From Methylococcaceae bacterium (GTDB taxonomy: Bacteria; Pseudomonadota; Gammaproteobacteria; Methylococcales; Methylomonadaceae), in assembly GCA_016715325.1 (NCBI GenBank), contig JADKAL010000002.1, positions 310,001 through 374,000 on the forward strand: a DNA stretch of 64,000 nt, given 5' to 3'. Under the pieces are notes generated by a model, which worked only from the letters and a program-made list of their open reading frames with translations, was not told the DNA's origin and ran no database searches. Each line of letters starts with the position of its first letter. Position 1 is the first letter of the stretch. Shown piece after piece: positions 20,592 through 28,704 of the stretch. A program made the position numbers and the translations under genes.

Positions 20592-21752
20592 TCAACACAA
20601 AGCGGACAATCCGGCTAGTAAACGTTCCATCGCCATCTTAGAACGTTCGAGATCCAGCATCCCGTAAGATAGCCGCAGATAAGCCCCTTCTTTTAAACCG
20701 AACGCACAACCGGGAATAGCCGCGACTTTATAATCCCGGATCAAATCATGCACTAAGTCCAAGTCGTTACGGTCGGTATTCAGTTTAACCAGTTGATAAA
20801 ACGCACCCTGCGTCGGCGTCATCGGACAAATAACCGGGGATTGCCGAAGAGCAGCCAGAACCTGCTCACGCACGTGCTGCAAGTGCGGCAAGTGCGCTTT
20901 GCAATAACCCGACCCGACCGCTAAAGCAGCTTGTGCGGCTTTTTGGGTTACCAGCGGCGGACAAATCAGATTGGTATCCTGCACTTTCAACAAGGCCGGT
21001 AATAAGCCCTCGGGGACAACCGCATAGCCGATGCGCCAACCGGCAAAACCGTATGCCTTCGAAAGCGAATATAAAGAAATAGTATACGGTTCGGCATCTG
21101 CAATACTGCCCGGTGAAAAATGTTGCGCATCCTCGTAGACAAAATATTCATAAGCTTCATCGCTGATATGATACAAACCGTACTCGCGGCACAAGCGATT
21201 AACCGCCCGCAAATCGGGTTCGGAATACACCGCGCCGGTCGGGTTATTCGGGGACACGGTAACAATCGCACGGGTTTTCGGCGTAATCGCCGCCTCGATG
21301 GCGTCGACGTGCAGTTGATAATCCGCCGTTGTCGATACGGCGACCGGCACGGCGTTCAACATACGAATCGCCATCTCCTGATTGAAGTAATACGGCAACG
21401 GCAGAATCACTTCATCGCCGGGGTCGAGAATCGCCAGCATCACATTCAAAAACGCCATGTTCGCACCCGCCGTGACCATCACGCGGTAACCTCGACTGCA
21501 ATCGATGCCGTTTTCCTGCGTTAACTTATCATCGATCTGCGCGATAAAAGCCGCATCGCCCAAACTCGCGCCGTAAAAATGGTCGGTCGATTGCAAACCG
21601 AAGTGTTGAATCGCCGTCAATGTTTCCGCAGGCGGCGGATACGCCACCATGCCCTGACCTAAAGACAGCGCACCCGGTGTATTGCGCACCCACTCGCCCA
21701 CGGTTGGGATGATGGGTGTTTGTACGCGTTCGATCGTATCGCTTGGACGCAT
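20592..21752 (-). CDS. Class I/II aminotransferase (PLP-dependent)
   Basis: A 386-residue fold-type I aminotransferase. The Schiff-base lysine lies in SLSKAYGFAGWRIGY. Other conserved features are the NNPTG motif (SPNNPTGAVYSE), ISDEAYEYFVYED and the C-terminal Arg in YLRLSYGM. The substrate is not evident. It resembles the pyridoxal-dependent aspartate/aromatic group. It is on the same strand as the adenylate-forming ligase, but a MITE-like element lies between them. Confidence 0.88.
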   Translation of the reverse strand: MRPSDTIERVQTPIIPTVGEWVRNTPGALSLGQGMVAYPPPAETLTAIQHFGLQSTDHFYGASLGDAAFIAQIDDKLTQENGIDCSRGYRVMVTAGANMAFLNVMLAILDPGDEVILPLPYYFNQEMAIRMLNAVPVAVSTTADYQLHVDAIEAAITPKTRAIVTVSPNNPTGAVYSEPDLRAVNRLCREYGLYHISDEAYEYFVYEDAQHFSPGSIADAEPYTISLYSLSKAYGFAGWRIGYAVVPEGLLPALLKVQDTNLICPPLVTQKAAQAALAVGSGYCKAHLPHLQHVREQVLAALRQSPVICPMTPTQGAFYQLVKLNTDRNDLDLVHDLIRDYKVAAIPGCAFGLKEGAYLRLSYGMLDLERSKMAMERLLAGLSALC

Positions 21753-21938
21753 GGAAAGAAGAGAGCCTTTACTTAAAAAGCATTAATTTAGCATTAAATG
21801 CTCGATACTGTATTGAAGGAATCGCCGAACGCATTGAATTCGTTTATGCCGAAGGGATATTAAAACTTCCCAACGCCGGATCGATCAAATCTCAGTATAA
21901 TCAAAGCCTGATAACAAGAGTTAACCTGCGAGGATACT

Positions 21939-22457
21939 ATGAGAAAATACCTGTTACGCCCTTCGGCATGGCTTGCTGCTTTAGCTTTGACGGCCGCCCT
22001 TCCTGCATTTTCCAACGACGTTACGGTTGCACCCGCGCCGAACGGTATTGAAATGCCGAAAAACTACAAAAACTGGCAAATCCTCGGCGTCTCGCACCGG
22101 ACGGATAAAGATTCCTTACGGATTATTCTGGCAAACCCCACCGCCTACAGAGCGGCGGCGGAAGGCGTAAACAATCCCTGGCCGGACGGCAGCATGATCG
22201 CCAAACTGGCTTGGAAAGACAGCACTCACCCCAACTTTGCCGCCGCCACCGTACCGGGCGATTTGTCGCATGTCGAATTTATGATACGGGACAGCAAAAA
22301 GTTTACCGCCACCAACGGCTGGGGTTACGCCCGCTGGCTCGGCATGGAACAAAAACCCTACGGCAACGATGCCGATTTCGCCCAAGAGTGTTCGACTTGT
22401 CATCTACAGGCGAAAGACACCGGCTACGTCTTTACCCGGAAAGCGCCATTGCCTTAA
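21939..22457 (+). CDS. Cytochrome P460
   Basis: A 172-residue periplasmic c-type cytochrome of the P460/cytochrome c'-beta family. It has a signal peptide (residues 1-25, ending ALPAFS), the family segments MPKNYKNWQILGVSHRTD and RIILANPTAYRA, and a single heme-binding motif CSTCH at residues 151-155. In characterised P460s a lysine cross-links to the heme. Lys89 and Lys93 (MIAKLAWKDS) are the candidates, by position only. Such proteins oxidise hydroxylamine or NO in ammonia oxidisers and methanotrophs. A GAGG site precedes the ATG. Confidence 0.9.
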   Translation: MRKYLLRPSAWLAALALTAALPAFSNDVTVAPAPNGIEMPKNYKNWQILGVSHRTDKDSLRIILANPTAYRAAAEGVNNPWPDGSMIAKLAWKDSTHPNFAAATVPGDLSHVEFMIRDSKKFTATNGWGYARWLGMEQKPYGNDADFAQECSTCHLQAKDTGYVFTRKAPLP

Positions 22458-22494
22458 TTTACGTATAACTAAAATAATTAACGATGATATTAAG

Positions 22495-22517
22495 TTGGGG
22501 TTCGTTTCTCACCCCAA
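22495..22517 (+). terminator. Hairpin after cytochrome P460
   Basis: TTGGGGT pairs with ACCCCAA around a 9-base loop, 38 bases after the stop codon. It has no strong T-tract. It is included in the 321-bp tandem duplication, so a second copy lies at 22816-22838. Confidence 0.5.
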
Positions 22518-22529
22518 CCTACCGGGCTG

Positions 22530-22778
22530 GCGTGGAAAGACAGCACTCACCCCAACTTTGCCGCCGCCACCGTACCGGGCGAATTGTCGCATGTCGAATT
22601 TATGATACGGGACAACAAAAAGTTTGCCGCCACCAACGGCTGGGGCTACGCTCGCTGGCTCGGCATGGAGCAAAAACCTTACGGCAATGATGCCGATTTC
22701 GCCCAGGAGTGTTCGACTTGTCATCTTCAGGCGAAAGACACCGGCTATGTCTTTACCCGGAAAGCGCCGTTGCCTTAA
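22530..22778 (+). pseudogene. Duplicated C-terminal half of cytochrome P460
   Basis: From about 22526 the DNA repeats the 3' part of the P460 gene and its downstream hairpin with a period of exactly 321 bp. The frame encodes LAWKDSTHPNFAAATVPGELSHVEF, then the same CSTCH heme motif and the same C-terminus FTRKAPLP. There is no start codon, signal peptide or N-terminal half, so it is not expected to make a cytochrome. Differences from the parent are few (for example DSKKFTATNG against DNKKFAATNG), so the duplication is fairly recent. Confidence 0.85.
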
Positions 22779-22849
22779 TTTACGAATAACTAAAATAATT
22801 AACGATGATATTAAGTTGGGGTTCGTTTCTCACCCCAACCTACCGGGCT

Positions 22850-23032
22850 GTTACCGCTTGTGCCCATAAGTTAGCCCGCTTGATTTATACCATGCTTACC
22901 AAAGGGGAAGACTATGTGGATCAGGGACAGACGTATTACGAAGAAAAATATCGCCTGCGGGTCATTAAAAACCTAACCAAACGTGCTGGCGAGTTTGGTT
23001 TTCAATTAACTCCAGCACCAGAGGTGGTATAA
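22850..23032 (+). pseudogene. IS110-type transposase C-terminal remnant
   Basis: A 60-codon fragment reading VTACAHKLARLIYTMLTKGEDYVDQGQ and ending RVIKNLTKRAGEFGFQLTP. AHKLAR followed by a Y-x-MLT segment resembles the C-terminal end of IS110-family transposases, including the complete one at 26222 (AHKLGRAVYFMMKR). No catalytic part is present. It directly abuts the P460 duplication. Confidence 0.5.
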
Positions 23033-23459
23033 GAATGTTAAATATATCAGCTGCTTAAAATGAGCTTCTTGAGAGCTCGGCATTGGGTTTAACAACACAA
23101 ACACATAGTAGAGAAGCAGTGTGTTATTGTAATGTCGATGTGCAAAGACCGTTTGGCCAGTGGTGCTTTTACGCCCGATTGAGAGCTTGGTCTGGGACTT
23201 TCTGCGTTCACAACATTGGTGGAGCTTGGCTACCCCGTTCGAAAGAGTGATTTATTTTACGCTAGTCCTGCACATTTTTTTAATCCGATATTTTCGGAGG
23301 TTTTTGCTTGTCTTTAAAAAAGCTAATGAGGCATAACCTTCTGATTTTATATGGCTAATCATTTAAGTGTGCTTCTCGAAAGGCCATATTTTATGCAGCT
23401 TAATTTTTGGTGCGTACTTTGCTGAATAAGATTATTGAACAACACCAATGGAATACAGT
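23033..23459. other. Region left of the cassette array, no gene seen
   Basis: About 430 bases between the transposase remnant and the last cassette gene. I looked for an attC after the gene ending at 23460 and found none, so the array end seems truncated. No other gene is supported. Confidence 0.45.
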
Positions 23460-23813
23460 TCATGAGATGCCTTTTTTCAATTCAGGTTGTTTCCAGCCAG
23501 TACCAACTCCGATTTTGCTAATGTCCACAATACAATTAAATTCAGGATCAGATGCCTGTATATCCGCCTTTAAAAAATAGTTTGCAATTAAGTTCACTAC
23601 TTCATTTTTTGGAAGGAGAAAACCAATGCCAGGTTCAGCATGAATCACGACAACTACTTCTTCAGAATGTATATGTTTCGATAGTAAATGCGAAATACGC
23701 TCAATATTTGCCCCCAATCCATCATAAAGACTAATCCAATTGTGATTGGAATTTTGCGGCCACATACCCGGAAAATTCAATACCACTTTTTCATACATTT
23801 CAGTTGGGTTCAT
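23460..23813 (-). CDS. Cassette gene, unknown function (117 aa)
   Basis: Starts at ATG 23813 (MNPTEMYEKVVLNFPGMWP), only 3 bases after the attC core at 23817; the longer open frame upstream runs through the attC and is rejected. It is acidic, with no signal peptide and no membrane segment. I do not recognise it. EEVVVVIHAEPGIGFLLPKNEV suggests a compact alpha/beta fold. It is the last cassette of the array, and no attC follows it. Confidence 0.65.
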   Translation of the reverse strand: MNPTEMYEKVVLNFPGMWPQNSNHNWISLYDGLGANIERISHLLSKHIHSEEVVVVIHAEPGIGFLLPKNEVVNLIANYFLKADIQASDPEFNCIVDISKIGVGTGWKQPELKKGIS

Positions 23814-23816
23814 GTT

Positions 23817-23939
23817 GCCTAACGTAAAAGTAAGGGGCGCGCCGGATGGAAGACTGAACCGAAACCGACGAACCCAAATAAACCACAACCCTCAAAAAGC
23901 GCCTGCGTCCGGCGCGTCCCTTTGACTGCCGGGTTAGAC
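23817..23939 (-). other. attC site 1 (123 bp)
   Basis: Ends GCCTAAC (23817) and GTTAGAC (23933). The inner arms AAGGGGCGCGCCGG and CCGGCGCGTCCCTT are nearly complementary. One of four closely similar sites in the array. Confidence 0.88.
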
Positions 23940-23960
23940 CCCAAAGTAGCTTTATTATTC

Positions 23961-24272
23961 CTAAACATTTGAAATACGTACTTCACTAAAACGGGGCTTC
24001 TTTAAATTACCTTGAGATTCCAGTGCCCCTGATTCTACAAGTAACATAACGCGCCTAGTGTGCAAATTTATGGTTGCTTCCGAATAGTTGAGGCCTCCTG
24101 CAGTAATTGCTTCACTGATAACACGAGCCACCTTTGACCAATTTGCCTTTGTGTTGTTAACGATGGCTTCATCGATTTTACTTAAACCATAAATTCCTAG
24201 TTCAAAAGCAAGAGCTTGTTCCTCTTCTTGAGGAAATGCAGGCAGTTCATCTTCGTCGTCTAGCAGGAGCAT
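23961..24272 (-). CDS. Cassette gene, unknown function (103 aa)
   Basis: A 103-residue mostly helical, acidic protein (MLLLDDEDELPAFPQEEEQAL). It ends 22 bases before attC 1 and begins 10 bases after attC 2, filling its cassette completely. The middle (NNTKANWSKVARVISEAI, TINLHTRRVMLLVESGALE) looks like a small helical or winged-helix-type domain. I do not recognise the family. Confidence 0.65.
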   Translation of the reverse strand: MLLLDDEDELPAFPQEEEQALAFELGIYGLSKIDEAIVNNTKANWSKVARVISEAITAGGLNYSEATINLHTRRVMLLVESGALESQGNLKKPRFSEVRISNV

Positions 24273-24282
24273 GTTTTTAATT

Positions 24283-24351
24283 GTCTAACGCGCCGATGAG
24301 CGGCGCTGAAGCGCGCAGCGCGGAAGCGTCCGCTCCATTGGCTGGTTAGGG
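24283..24351 (-). other. attC site 2 (about 70 bp)
   Basis: Ends GTCTAAC (24283) and GTTAGGG (24345). The inner arms CCGATGAGCGGCGC and GCGTCCGCTCCATTGG pair imperfectly. Its short length and different sequence from the 123-bp type suggest a different origin. Confidence 0.78.
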
Positions 24352-24365
24352 CTCACGCTCCATTC

Positions 24366-25076
24366 CTAAATGTAGTAGAACCCATAGCCCACTAGAGTGC
24401 ATTGACCGTCGCGGATTACGAATTCCCAGATTTCATAGGGGCCCTCTGGCGGGTTCACATTTAGACGGTACACGTTCTCACCGTGCTTCCTTTCCGTCCG
24501 AGCGGACTCGATATCCTGCGTGCGAAGGTGCTCAAGTAGATCAGGCACCTTTTTCAAGAAGACCTCAACTATCTCTTGGTTCTCCGGGAACAATGAGGTG
24601 ATGTAAGTGCCTCGATCTATGGCACGCAAAATGAGTTCAAGGTCCTCGTACGGCACCTCGTTTCCGATAGTTACCGACTTTTCTCCTGCCTCAAGTGCGA
24701 ATTTATACTGGTAGTACTCGTATGTCTCGCCCGATGTAAGCCACTCACCAATCCCAATTCGGGTCTCCTCTGGATCGACATAGTGCTCCTGCTGCCAAGA
24801 AGACAGGTAGGCTCGAGTATAAGAATATCGGTAGCGGTTTTGACCCTGGAGTTCCGGTTTGAACGTAACTATCACGGTCTTCACACAGCTAGGAGGCCCC
24901 CAGCACGGTTCGAATTTGACGCTCTCGATTTCCTTTTTGTGAATGACTGTGATTTCCTTCATTAAATCGCTGACTTGCGGCTGCGTGACAGCTCGCGCGA
25001 GATCGAGCTGGACCGCAGTTTCCGCACGAGACTGCAACGAGGCGATAAACAGGATGGCGGTTACCGTTGAGCGCAT
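24366..25076 (-). CDS. Cassette gene, secreted protein of unknown function (236 aa)
   Basis: From ATG 25076 the protein starts MRSTVTAILFIASLQSRAETA, a short signal peptide with a likely cleavage after SRA, so it is probably exported. The mature part includes a Cys pair in EPCWGPPSCVKTV, a tyrosine-rich stretch (RYRYSYTRAYLSSWQQEHY) and a C-terminal EIWEFVIRDGQC. I do not recognise it. The frame upstream of 25076 runs into attC 3 and is rejected. It is the largest single-gene cassette in the array. Confidence 0.7.
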   Translation of the reverse strand: MRSTVTAILFIASLQSRAETAVQLDLARAVTQPQVSDLMKEITVIHKKEIESVKFEPCWGPPSCVKTVIVTFKPELQGQNRYRYSYTRAYLSSWQQEHYVDPEETRIGIGEWLTSGETYEYYQYKFALEAGEKSVTIGNEVPYEDLELILRAIDRGTYITSLFPENQEIVEVFLKKVPDLLEHLRTQDIESARTERKHGENVYRLNVNPPEGPYEIWEFVIRDGQCTLVGYGFYYI

Positions 25077-25085
25077 GGTCGTGAG

Positions 25086-25175
25086 CCCTAACGCTGTGCA
25101 TAAAGCGACGCCCAAGCGCGGAGCGATTGGGCGGTCGAGTGAGTGAAACGAACGGCTTTAATGCGCTTGTTATAC
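25086..25175 (-). other. attC site 3 (about 90 bp)
   Basis: Ends CCCTAAC (25086) and GTTATAC (25169). Internal stems are CGCCCAA/TTGGGCG and CATAAAGC/GCTTTAATG. A short-type attC unlike the 123-bp family. Confidence 0.75.
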
Positions 25176-25184
25176 ATAGGTTGG

Positions 25185-25454
25185 CTACCGACGTTGGCTT
25201 GAGTGCAGAACACCAAGACGAGCAAGCATGTGATGCCCGAAATCTGCTAGCTCTTTGTCGGAGAGCTTTAAATCCGTGATGTCAGAGGCATCGTAATCTT
25301 TGAATGTGTAGAGAACGTGGTGAGACCACGGACCACACTGAGACCCGCTGACATTCTTGACATCATCAAGGACGAGACGTAACCGACCGGGTTCGACCTC
25401 AACGAGGCTGGCCACCACGCCGCTTGATCCTCGGTTACCGTTGTCAGTGTTCAC
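25185..25454 (-). CDS. Cassette gene, unknown function (89 aa)
   Basis: An 89-residue protein beginning MNTDNGNRGSSGVVASLVEVEP. A beta-rich first half (GRLRLVLDDVKNVSG) leads into YTFKDYDASDITDLKLSDKELADFGHHMLARLG. It has no signal peptide. I do not recognise the family. It is tightly framed by attC 3 and attC 4. Confidence 0.62.
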   Translation of the reverse strand: MNTDNGNRGSSGVVASLVEVEPGRLRLVLDDVKNVSGSQCGPWSHHVLYTFKDYDASDITDLKLSDKELADFGHHMLARLGVLHSSQRR

Positions 25455-25474
25455 GGATTCCTTCCTCTTCCTAT

Positions 25475-25599
25475 GTATAACGCAAAGCTAAGGGGCGTTT
25501 TGCCTGTTGGTAGTGATAAAAAATAACATAACTGACTATGTTGCTCATAGTTTATAAAGCGCACTGGGGCAAAACGTCCCTTTGAGCGACGGGTTAGGC
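25475..25599 (-). other. attC site 4 (125 bp)
   Basis: Ends GTATAAC (25475) and GTTAGGC (25593). The arms AAGGGGCGTTTTGCC and GGCAAAACGTCCCTT pair almost completely. It is related in layout to the 123-bp family but differs in stem sequence. Confidence 0.86.
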
Positions 25600-25707
25600 C
25601 AGAAATAAACATATTAAACATTCGACGCACTGCCCGTTGGTTAGTTCGCCTTATGGCCTTTAAGCTTTTAGTACAATGAACATTGATTTATGCGCTTTGC
25701 AGAACTG

Positions 25708-26028
25708 TTATTCGTCATCGATATATTCCCCAAGGCCTCTATTTTTGAGATACGCGATTATTTTCTTATTTTTACCTTTATACCTAATGCAATAAAGCTC
25801 TTGTATGTCCATTCCGTTACCCATTCGTTCTAAGTCTTTATCAGTAGAAGGTTGCTTGCAAACATAGCAATGAAAACTTTTTTTACCAGAATAAAATTGG
25901 CTTTCAGTTATTTCATATTCGAAGAATTCGCCGGCTTCAGATTGAGGAAGATCACACGCAGTACAGCAACCGTCCTCAACATAAAAGTCACCAGGTACGT
26001 TTTTTGGGTGTGGGATTCGATTTGCCAT
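25708..26028 (-). CDS. Cassette gene, Cys-rich ferredoxin-annotated type (106 aa)
   Basis: A 106-residue protein opening MANRIPHPKNVPGDFYVEDGCCTACDLP, with a second pair in FHCYVCKQPSTDKDL. The CCxxC and CxxC pairs suggest a bound metal or small cluster. Proteins with this opening are often labelled ferredoxin in genomes, but only four or five Cys are present, and zinc binding is equally possible. Homologues are scattered across bacteria. It is followed by about 110 untranslated bases before attC 4. Confidence 0.65.
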   Translation of the reverse strand: MANRIPHPKNVPGDFYVEDGCCTACDLPQSEAGEFFEYEITESQFYSGKKSFHCYVCKQPSTDKDLERMGNGMDIQELYCIRYKGKNKKIIAYLKNRGLGEYIDDE

Positions 26029-26032
26029 GAAT

Positions 26033-26145
26033 GCCTAACGTAAAAGTAAGGGGCGCGCCGGATGCAGGACTAAACCGAAGCTGACGAACCCGAATAAACC
26101 ACGAACCTTCAAAAACGCCTGCGGACGGCGCGTCCCTTTGACTGC
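26033..26145 (-). other. attC site 5, split by an IS110-type element
   Basis: Begins GCCTAAC and follows the 123-bp family exactly through CCCTTTGACTGCC. At 26146 the sequence changes abruptly to insertion-sequence DNA. The missing GTTAGGC core is found at 27774-27780, after the element. Confidence 0.82.
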
Positions 26146-26221
26146 CATGATACTTATTGAGCCTCCTCCGAGGTAGCCCCAAAATGGGGTTGCTTAATAA
26201 CCATAACTGGAGAAGACTCCC

Positions 26222-27288
26222 ATGAAATTCTATACGAAAACGCATCCATATTACTGCGGAATTGACCTTCATGCGAAGAATTTATACGTCTGCATTTTGG
26301 ATAGTGAAGGTACGATTTGTATCCATAAAAATATCAACGCCAACCCTGATGCGCTAGCGAAACTGATCCAACCCTTTCGCGATGACTTGGTGATAGGGGT
26401 TGAATGCATGTTTACGTGGTATTGGGTGGCCGATTTTTGCAAGGAACAGGGGATCGAGTTTGTTCTGGGCCATGCGCTCTATATGAAAGCGATTCACGGC
26501 GGCAAGGCCAAGAACGACAAGATCGACTCGCATAAAATTGCGGTTTTGCTACGTGGCGGCATGTTTCCGGAAGGCTATGTGTATCCGTCCGAATGGCGCG
26601 GCACGCGCGATCTGCTGCGTCGGCGCATGCACCTGATGCGCAAACGCGCCGAATTGTTATCGCATGTGCAAAATACCAACAGCCAATACAATCTGCCGGA
26701 GATCGGCAAGAATTTGCGCTATGGCTTTAATCGTGAAGGGGTGACCGAACGGTTTGCCGATGACAGCGTGCAAAAGAGTATCGCCCTGGATTTAGCGCTC
26801 ATCGGTTTTTACGACGAGCAACTGGGCAAGGTGGAATGGCATTGCCAAAAGACGGCCAAGGTTTTGGATTATCAGGGCCTGATGTTGTTGCGTTCGGTAC
26901 CCGGTATCGGTGAGATCCTGTCTTTAGTGATATTGTACGAAATCCATGATATCGACCGTTTCTCTCGGGTACAGGATTTTGTCTCGTATTGCCGATTGGT
27001 CAAATGTAAAAAGGAATCGGCCGGCAAAAGTTACGGCACCTCGGGCGGCAAAACCTGTCCTGAGCTTACCGAAGGATCGGCAATGCTTACTTGAAATGGG
27101 CGTTCAGTGAAGCGGCCGTCCTCTTTTTACGCAAAAACCCGGAGGCGCAAGCTTGGTTGGAAAGACAAGCCAACAAATACACGAAGGCCAAGGCCTTAAC
27201 AATTTTGGCCCATAAACTGGGTCGGGCGGTCTATTTTATGATGAAGCGGAAAACCGTGTTTGATCAGCAACGCTTTTTAATAGCTTAG
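26222..27288 (+). pseudogene. IS110-family DEDD transposase, interrupted
   Basis: The N-terminal RuvC-like DEDD domain has GIDLHAKN (Asp), GVECMFTWYWVAD (Glu) and KNDKIDSHKIA (Asp-Asp). The C-terminal transposase_20 domain has LLRSVPGIGEILS. The frame is broken at 27054-27076 by a 23-bp insertion with REP-like sequence, so translation stops at 27094. The downstream frame resumes as YLKWAFSEAAVLFLRKN and ends AHKLGRAVYFMMKR...RFLIA at 27288. Removing exactly those 23 bases restores one frame of about 347 residues. Confidence 0.85.
27054..27076. repeat. 23-bp REP-like insertion in transposase gene
   Basis: The inserted bases contain CCTGAGCTT and CGAAGGA, the two halves of the common REP motif. 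Flanking DNA rejoins cleanly as GGCAAAA-TCGGCAATGC, matching the expected protein GGKIGNAYLKW. Confidence 0.7.
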
Positions 27289-27688
27289 GAAACGGGGCCA
27301 GCCTGACGTCTAACTGGCATCGTTTAAGCACAAGCTCGGATGGGATTGCCTTTGAATTGTCGCCTTGACGACCGGACACTCCCTCAGCGCCGCTTGATAG
27401 CCTTTTGCTTTGATTGGTCGCCCCGTACGCTTCCGCCTCCGTTAATCCAGCATCGTTTTTCAGGAACTGCGCCTTCCCCGAACCCGAATCTAACTGGACA
27501 GCCCGTTGGCTAAACCTTTGTTCTTTGAATGGGTCGGCATGAGGATAACTTGAATGATTTCTAGAGCGGTCTTGCGGATATTCGTTACCCAACAGACATC
27601 ACGACTCTCAATAGGTGTTTAGGCAGAACCTGATTTTGAATGAAAAGCAGGCTTCTTGAATGACGGCAAGATGGCTTAATAGATTGAT

Positions 27689-27732
27689 GTCTGCCCAATT
27701 CGGAAAATTAAAAATTTTCCGAATTGGGCAGA
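27689..27732. terminator. Long perfect hairpin near IS110 right end
   Basis: TCTGCCCAATTCGGAAAATT and its exact reverse complement flank three or four bases, and a T-rich stretch follows on the plus strand. It could be a terminator for the transposase transcript or an RNA/DNA structure used by the element. Confidence 0.65.
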
Positions 27733-27773
27733 GAAATTTTTATTGTCTATTGACAGGCCGGAGGCTCATAGGT

Positions 27774-27780
27774 GTTAGGC
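27774..27780 (-). other. Right core of split attC 5
   Basis: GTTAGGC, followed by C, restores the R' core of the attC whose left 113 bases end at 26145. Confidence 0.7.
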
Positions 27781-27820
27781 CGGAAAATTATACTGGATGA
27801 TGCTTGAAGAAATTTATGCA

Positions 27821-28240
27821 TTATGGATTTATTGGCCAGAGATGTTTGTTACGAAAAGCATACTGATAATTTGCAATAAGCATTGGGAGTGTTAAAGCAA
27901 TACCAACAACAAACAAGGGAACAAGAAAGCCTAACCCTACTTCTTGAATTGAATTTGGTTCAAGCGATAACACTGCGTAACCCATAGAAAAAATGAAAAA
28001 TACTACATTAACAAAGAAGAAAAAGATCCAATGCTGGCATTTACCAAGGCTTATTTGCCAGGCGAAACCATACAGACATACAAATGATACGACATCGACC
28101 AAGTAACTAGCTGCTGTAAAGATTATGTCACCAATGCTCTGATTTGCGAAACCCTCCCAGAAATCATAACCAAGCAAACAAATGGTCATGATAATTGATG
28201 TCCAAAAATACCATTTCCATGCGGGGTGAACTGCGTTCAT
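27821..28240 (-). CDS. Cassette gene, four-TM membrane protein (139 aa)
   Basis: A 139-residue protein, MNAVHPAWKWYFWTSIIMTI, with four hydrophobic spans at roughly 10-28, 39-65, 70-92 and 103-125 and short polar ends. No enzymatic motif is visible. Small polytopic proteins are common integron cassette products. The start codon lies 11 bases after attC 6. I do not recognise the family. Confidence 0.65.
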   Translation of the reverse strand: MNAVHPAWKWYFWTSIIMTICLLGYDFWEGFANQSIGDIIFTAASYLVDVVSFVCLYGFAWQISLGKCQHWIFFFFVNVVFFIFSMGYAVLSLEPNSIQEVGLGFLVPLFVVGIALTLPMLIANYQYAFRNKHLWPINP

Positions 28241-28250
28241 TTTCTAAGAA

Positions 28251-28320
28251 GCCTAACGTCTGAATTCACCGGCGCTGCGCGGCTTTATCGCGCAGCGTCC
28301 GGTGGAATGATGGGTTGGGC
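28251..28320 (-). other. attC site 6 (70 bp)
   Basis: Ends GCCTAAC (28251) and GTTGGGC (28314). The stem TTCACCGGCGCTGCGCG pairs with CGCGCAGCGTCCGGTGGA around a 7-base loop. Classic short attC. Confidence 0.86.
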
Positions 28321-28329
28321 GGCACGGCG

Positions 28330-28698
28330 CTAAAGAATTGCATAGCTTGCGTGTGACTCGGCCCAAACGCCTTGCGCACGATCTTTCCATGCTTTGTCTT
28401 CTGGTACGAAGTTGCAGAGTTCAACATGAACTACCTCGCTCTTAGTCCAAAAAGCGCCGACATACCTAAGTTCAAGAACGACAGTCTTTCCGGTTACACC
28501 CTCGAACGAGATTGGCTCGTCGAGTTCCACTACGGCGGCGGGCTGTTTGTTCTGACCCTTAATGAAGGCGACGCACTTTCCCGTGAGAGTCTCCTTGCCG
28601 TTTAGCCAGCGTGGTTCCATGTCGTAGCCGCCGTAAAGCCGAAGGCGATCTCCGACGTGAAGGTGACGGCAAAATATGGCTGAGAGGAACGACATCAT
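28330..28698 (-). CDS. Cassette gene, unknown function (122 aa)
   Basis: A 122-residue protein beginning MMSFLSAIFCRHLHVGDRLRL (either Met may be used). The pattern is beta-rich (GKCVAFIKGQNKQPAAVVELDEP, KTVVLELRYVGAFW, VVHVELCNFVPE), resembling a small barrel. No catalytic motif is seen. It is framed by attC 6 and attC 7. I do not recognise the family. Confidence 0.62.
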   Translation of the reverse strand: MMSFLSAIFCRHLHVGDRLRLYGGYDMEPRWLNGKETLTGKCVAFIKGQNKQPAAVVELDEPISFEGVTGKTVVLELRYVGAFWTKSEVVHVELCNFVPEDKAWKDRAQGVWAESHASYAIL

Positions 28699-28704
28699 TG
28701 TGAC

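Larger units (their letters stand above)
22209..22850 (+). repeat. 321-bp tandem duplication
   Basis: Two head-to-tail copies of about 321 bp. Reference points are AGCACTCACC at 22221 and 22542, and TAAGTTGGGG at 22491 and 22812. The junction sits on a shared CTGGC. The unit covers the 3' half of the P460 gene, its stop and the following hairpin. Confidence 0.88.
26146..27773 (+). mobile_element. IS110-family (IS1111-like) element in attC 5
   Basis: About 1.63 kb bounded by the two halves of one attC site. Subterminal inverted repeats GAGCCTCC (26159-26166) and GGAGGCTC (27760-27767) lie a few bases inside each edge, as in the IS1111 group. It carries one DEDD transposase gene on the plus strand and a ~480-bp non-coding 3' part with a strong hairpin. 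No obvious target duplication is seen, which fits IS110-family behaviour. Confidence 0.75.

Noticed and set aside
22484..22869. Second functional cytochrome P460 gene
   Set aside because: The repeated segment lacks a start codon, a signal peptide and the N-terminal half; it is a partial tandem duplication.
28372..28605. 77-aa plus-strand ORF across a cassette gene
   Set aside because: It is antisense to the minus-strand cassette gene, which fits the attC spacing and the orientation of the whole array.
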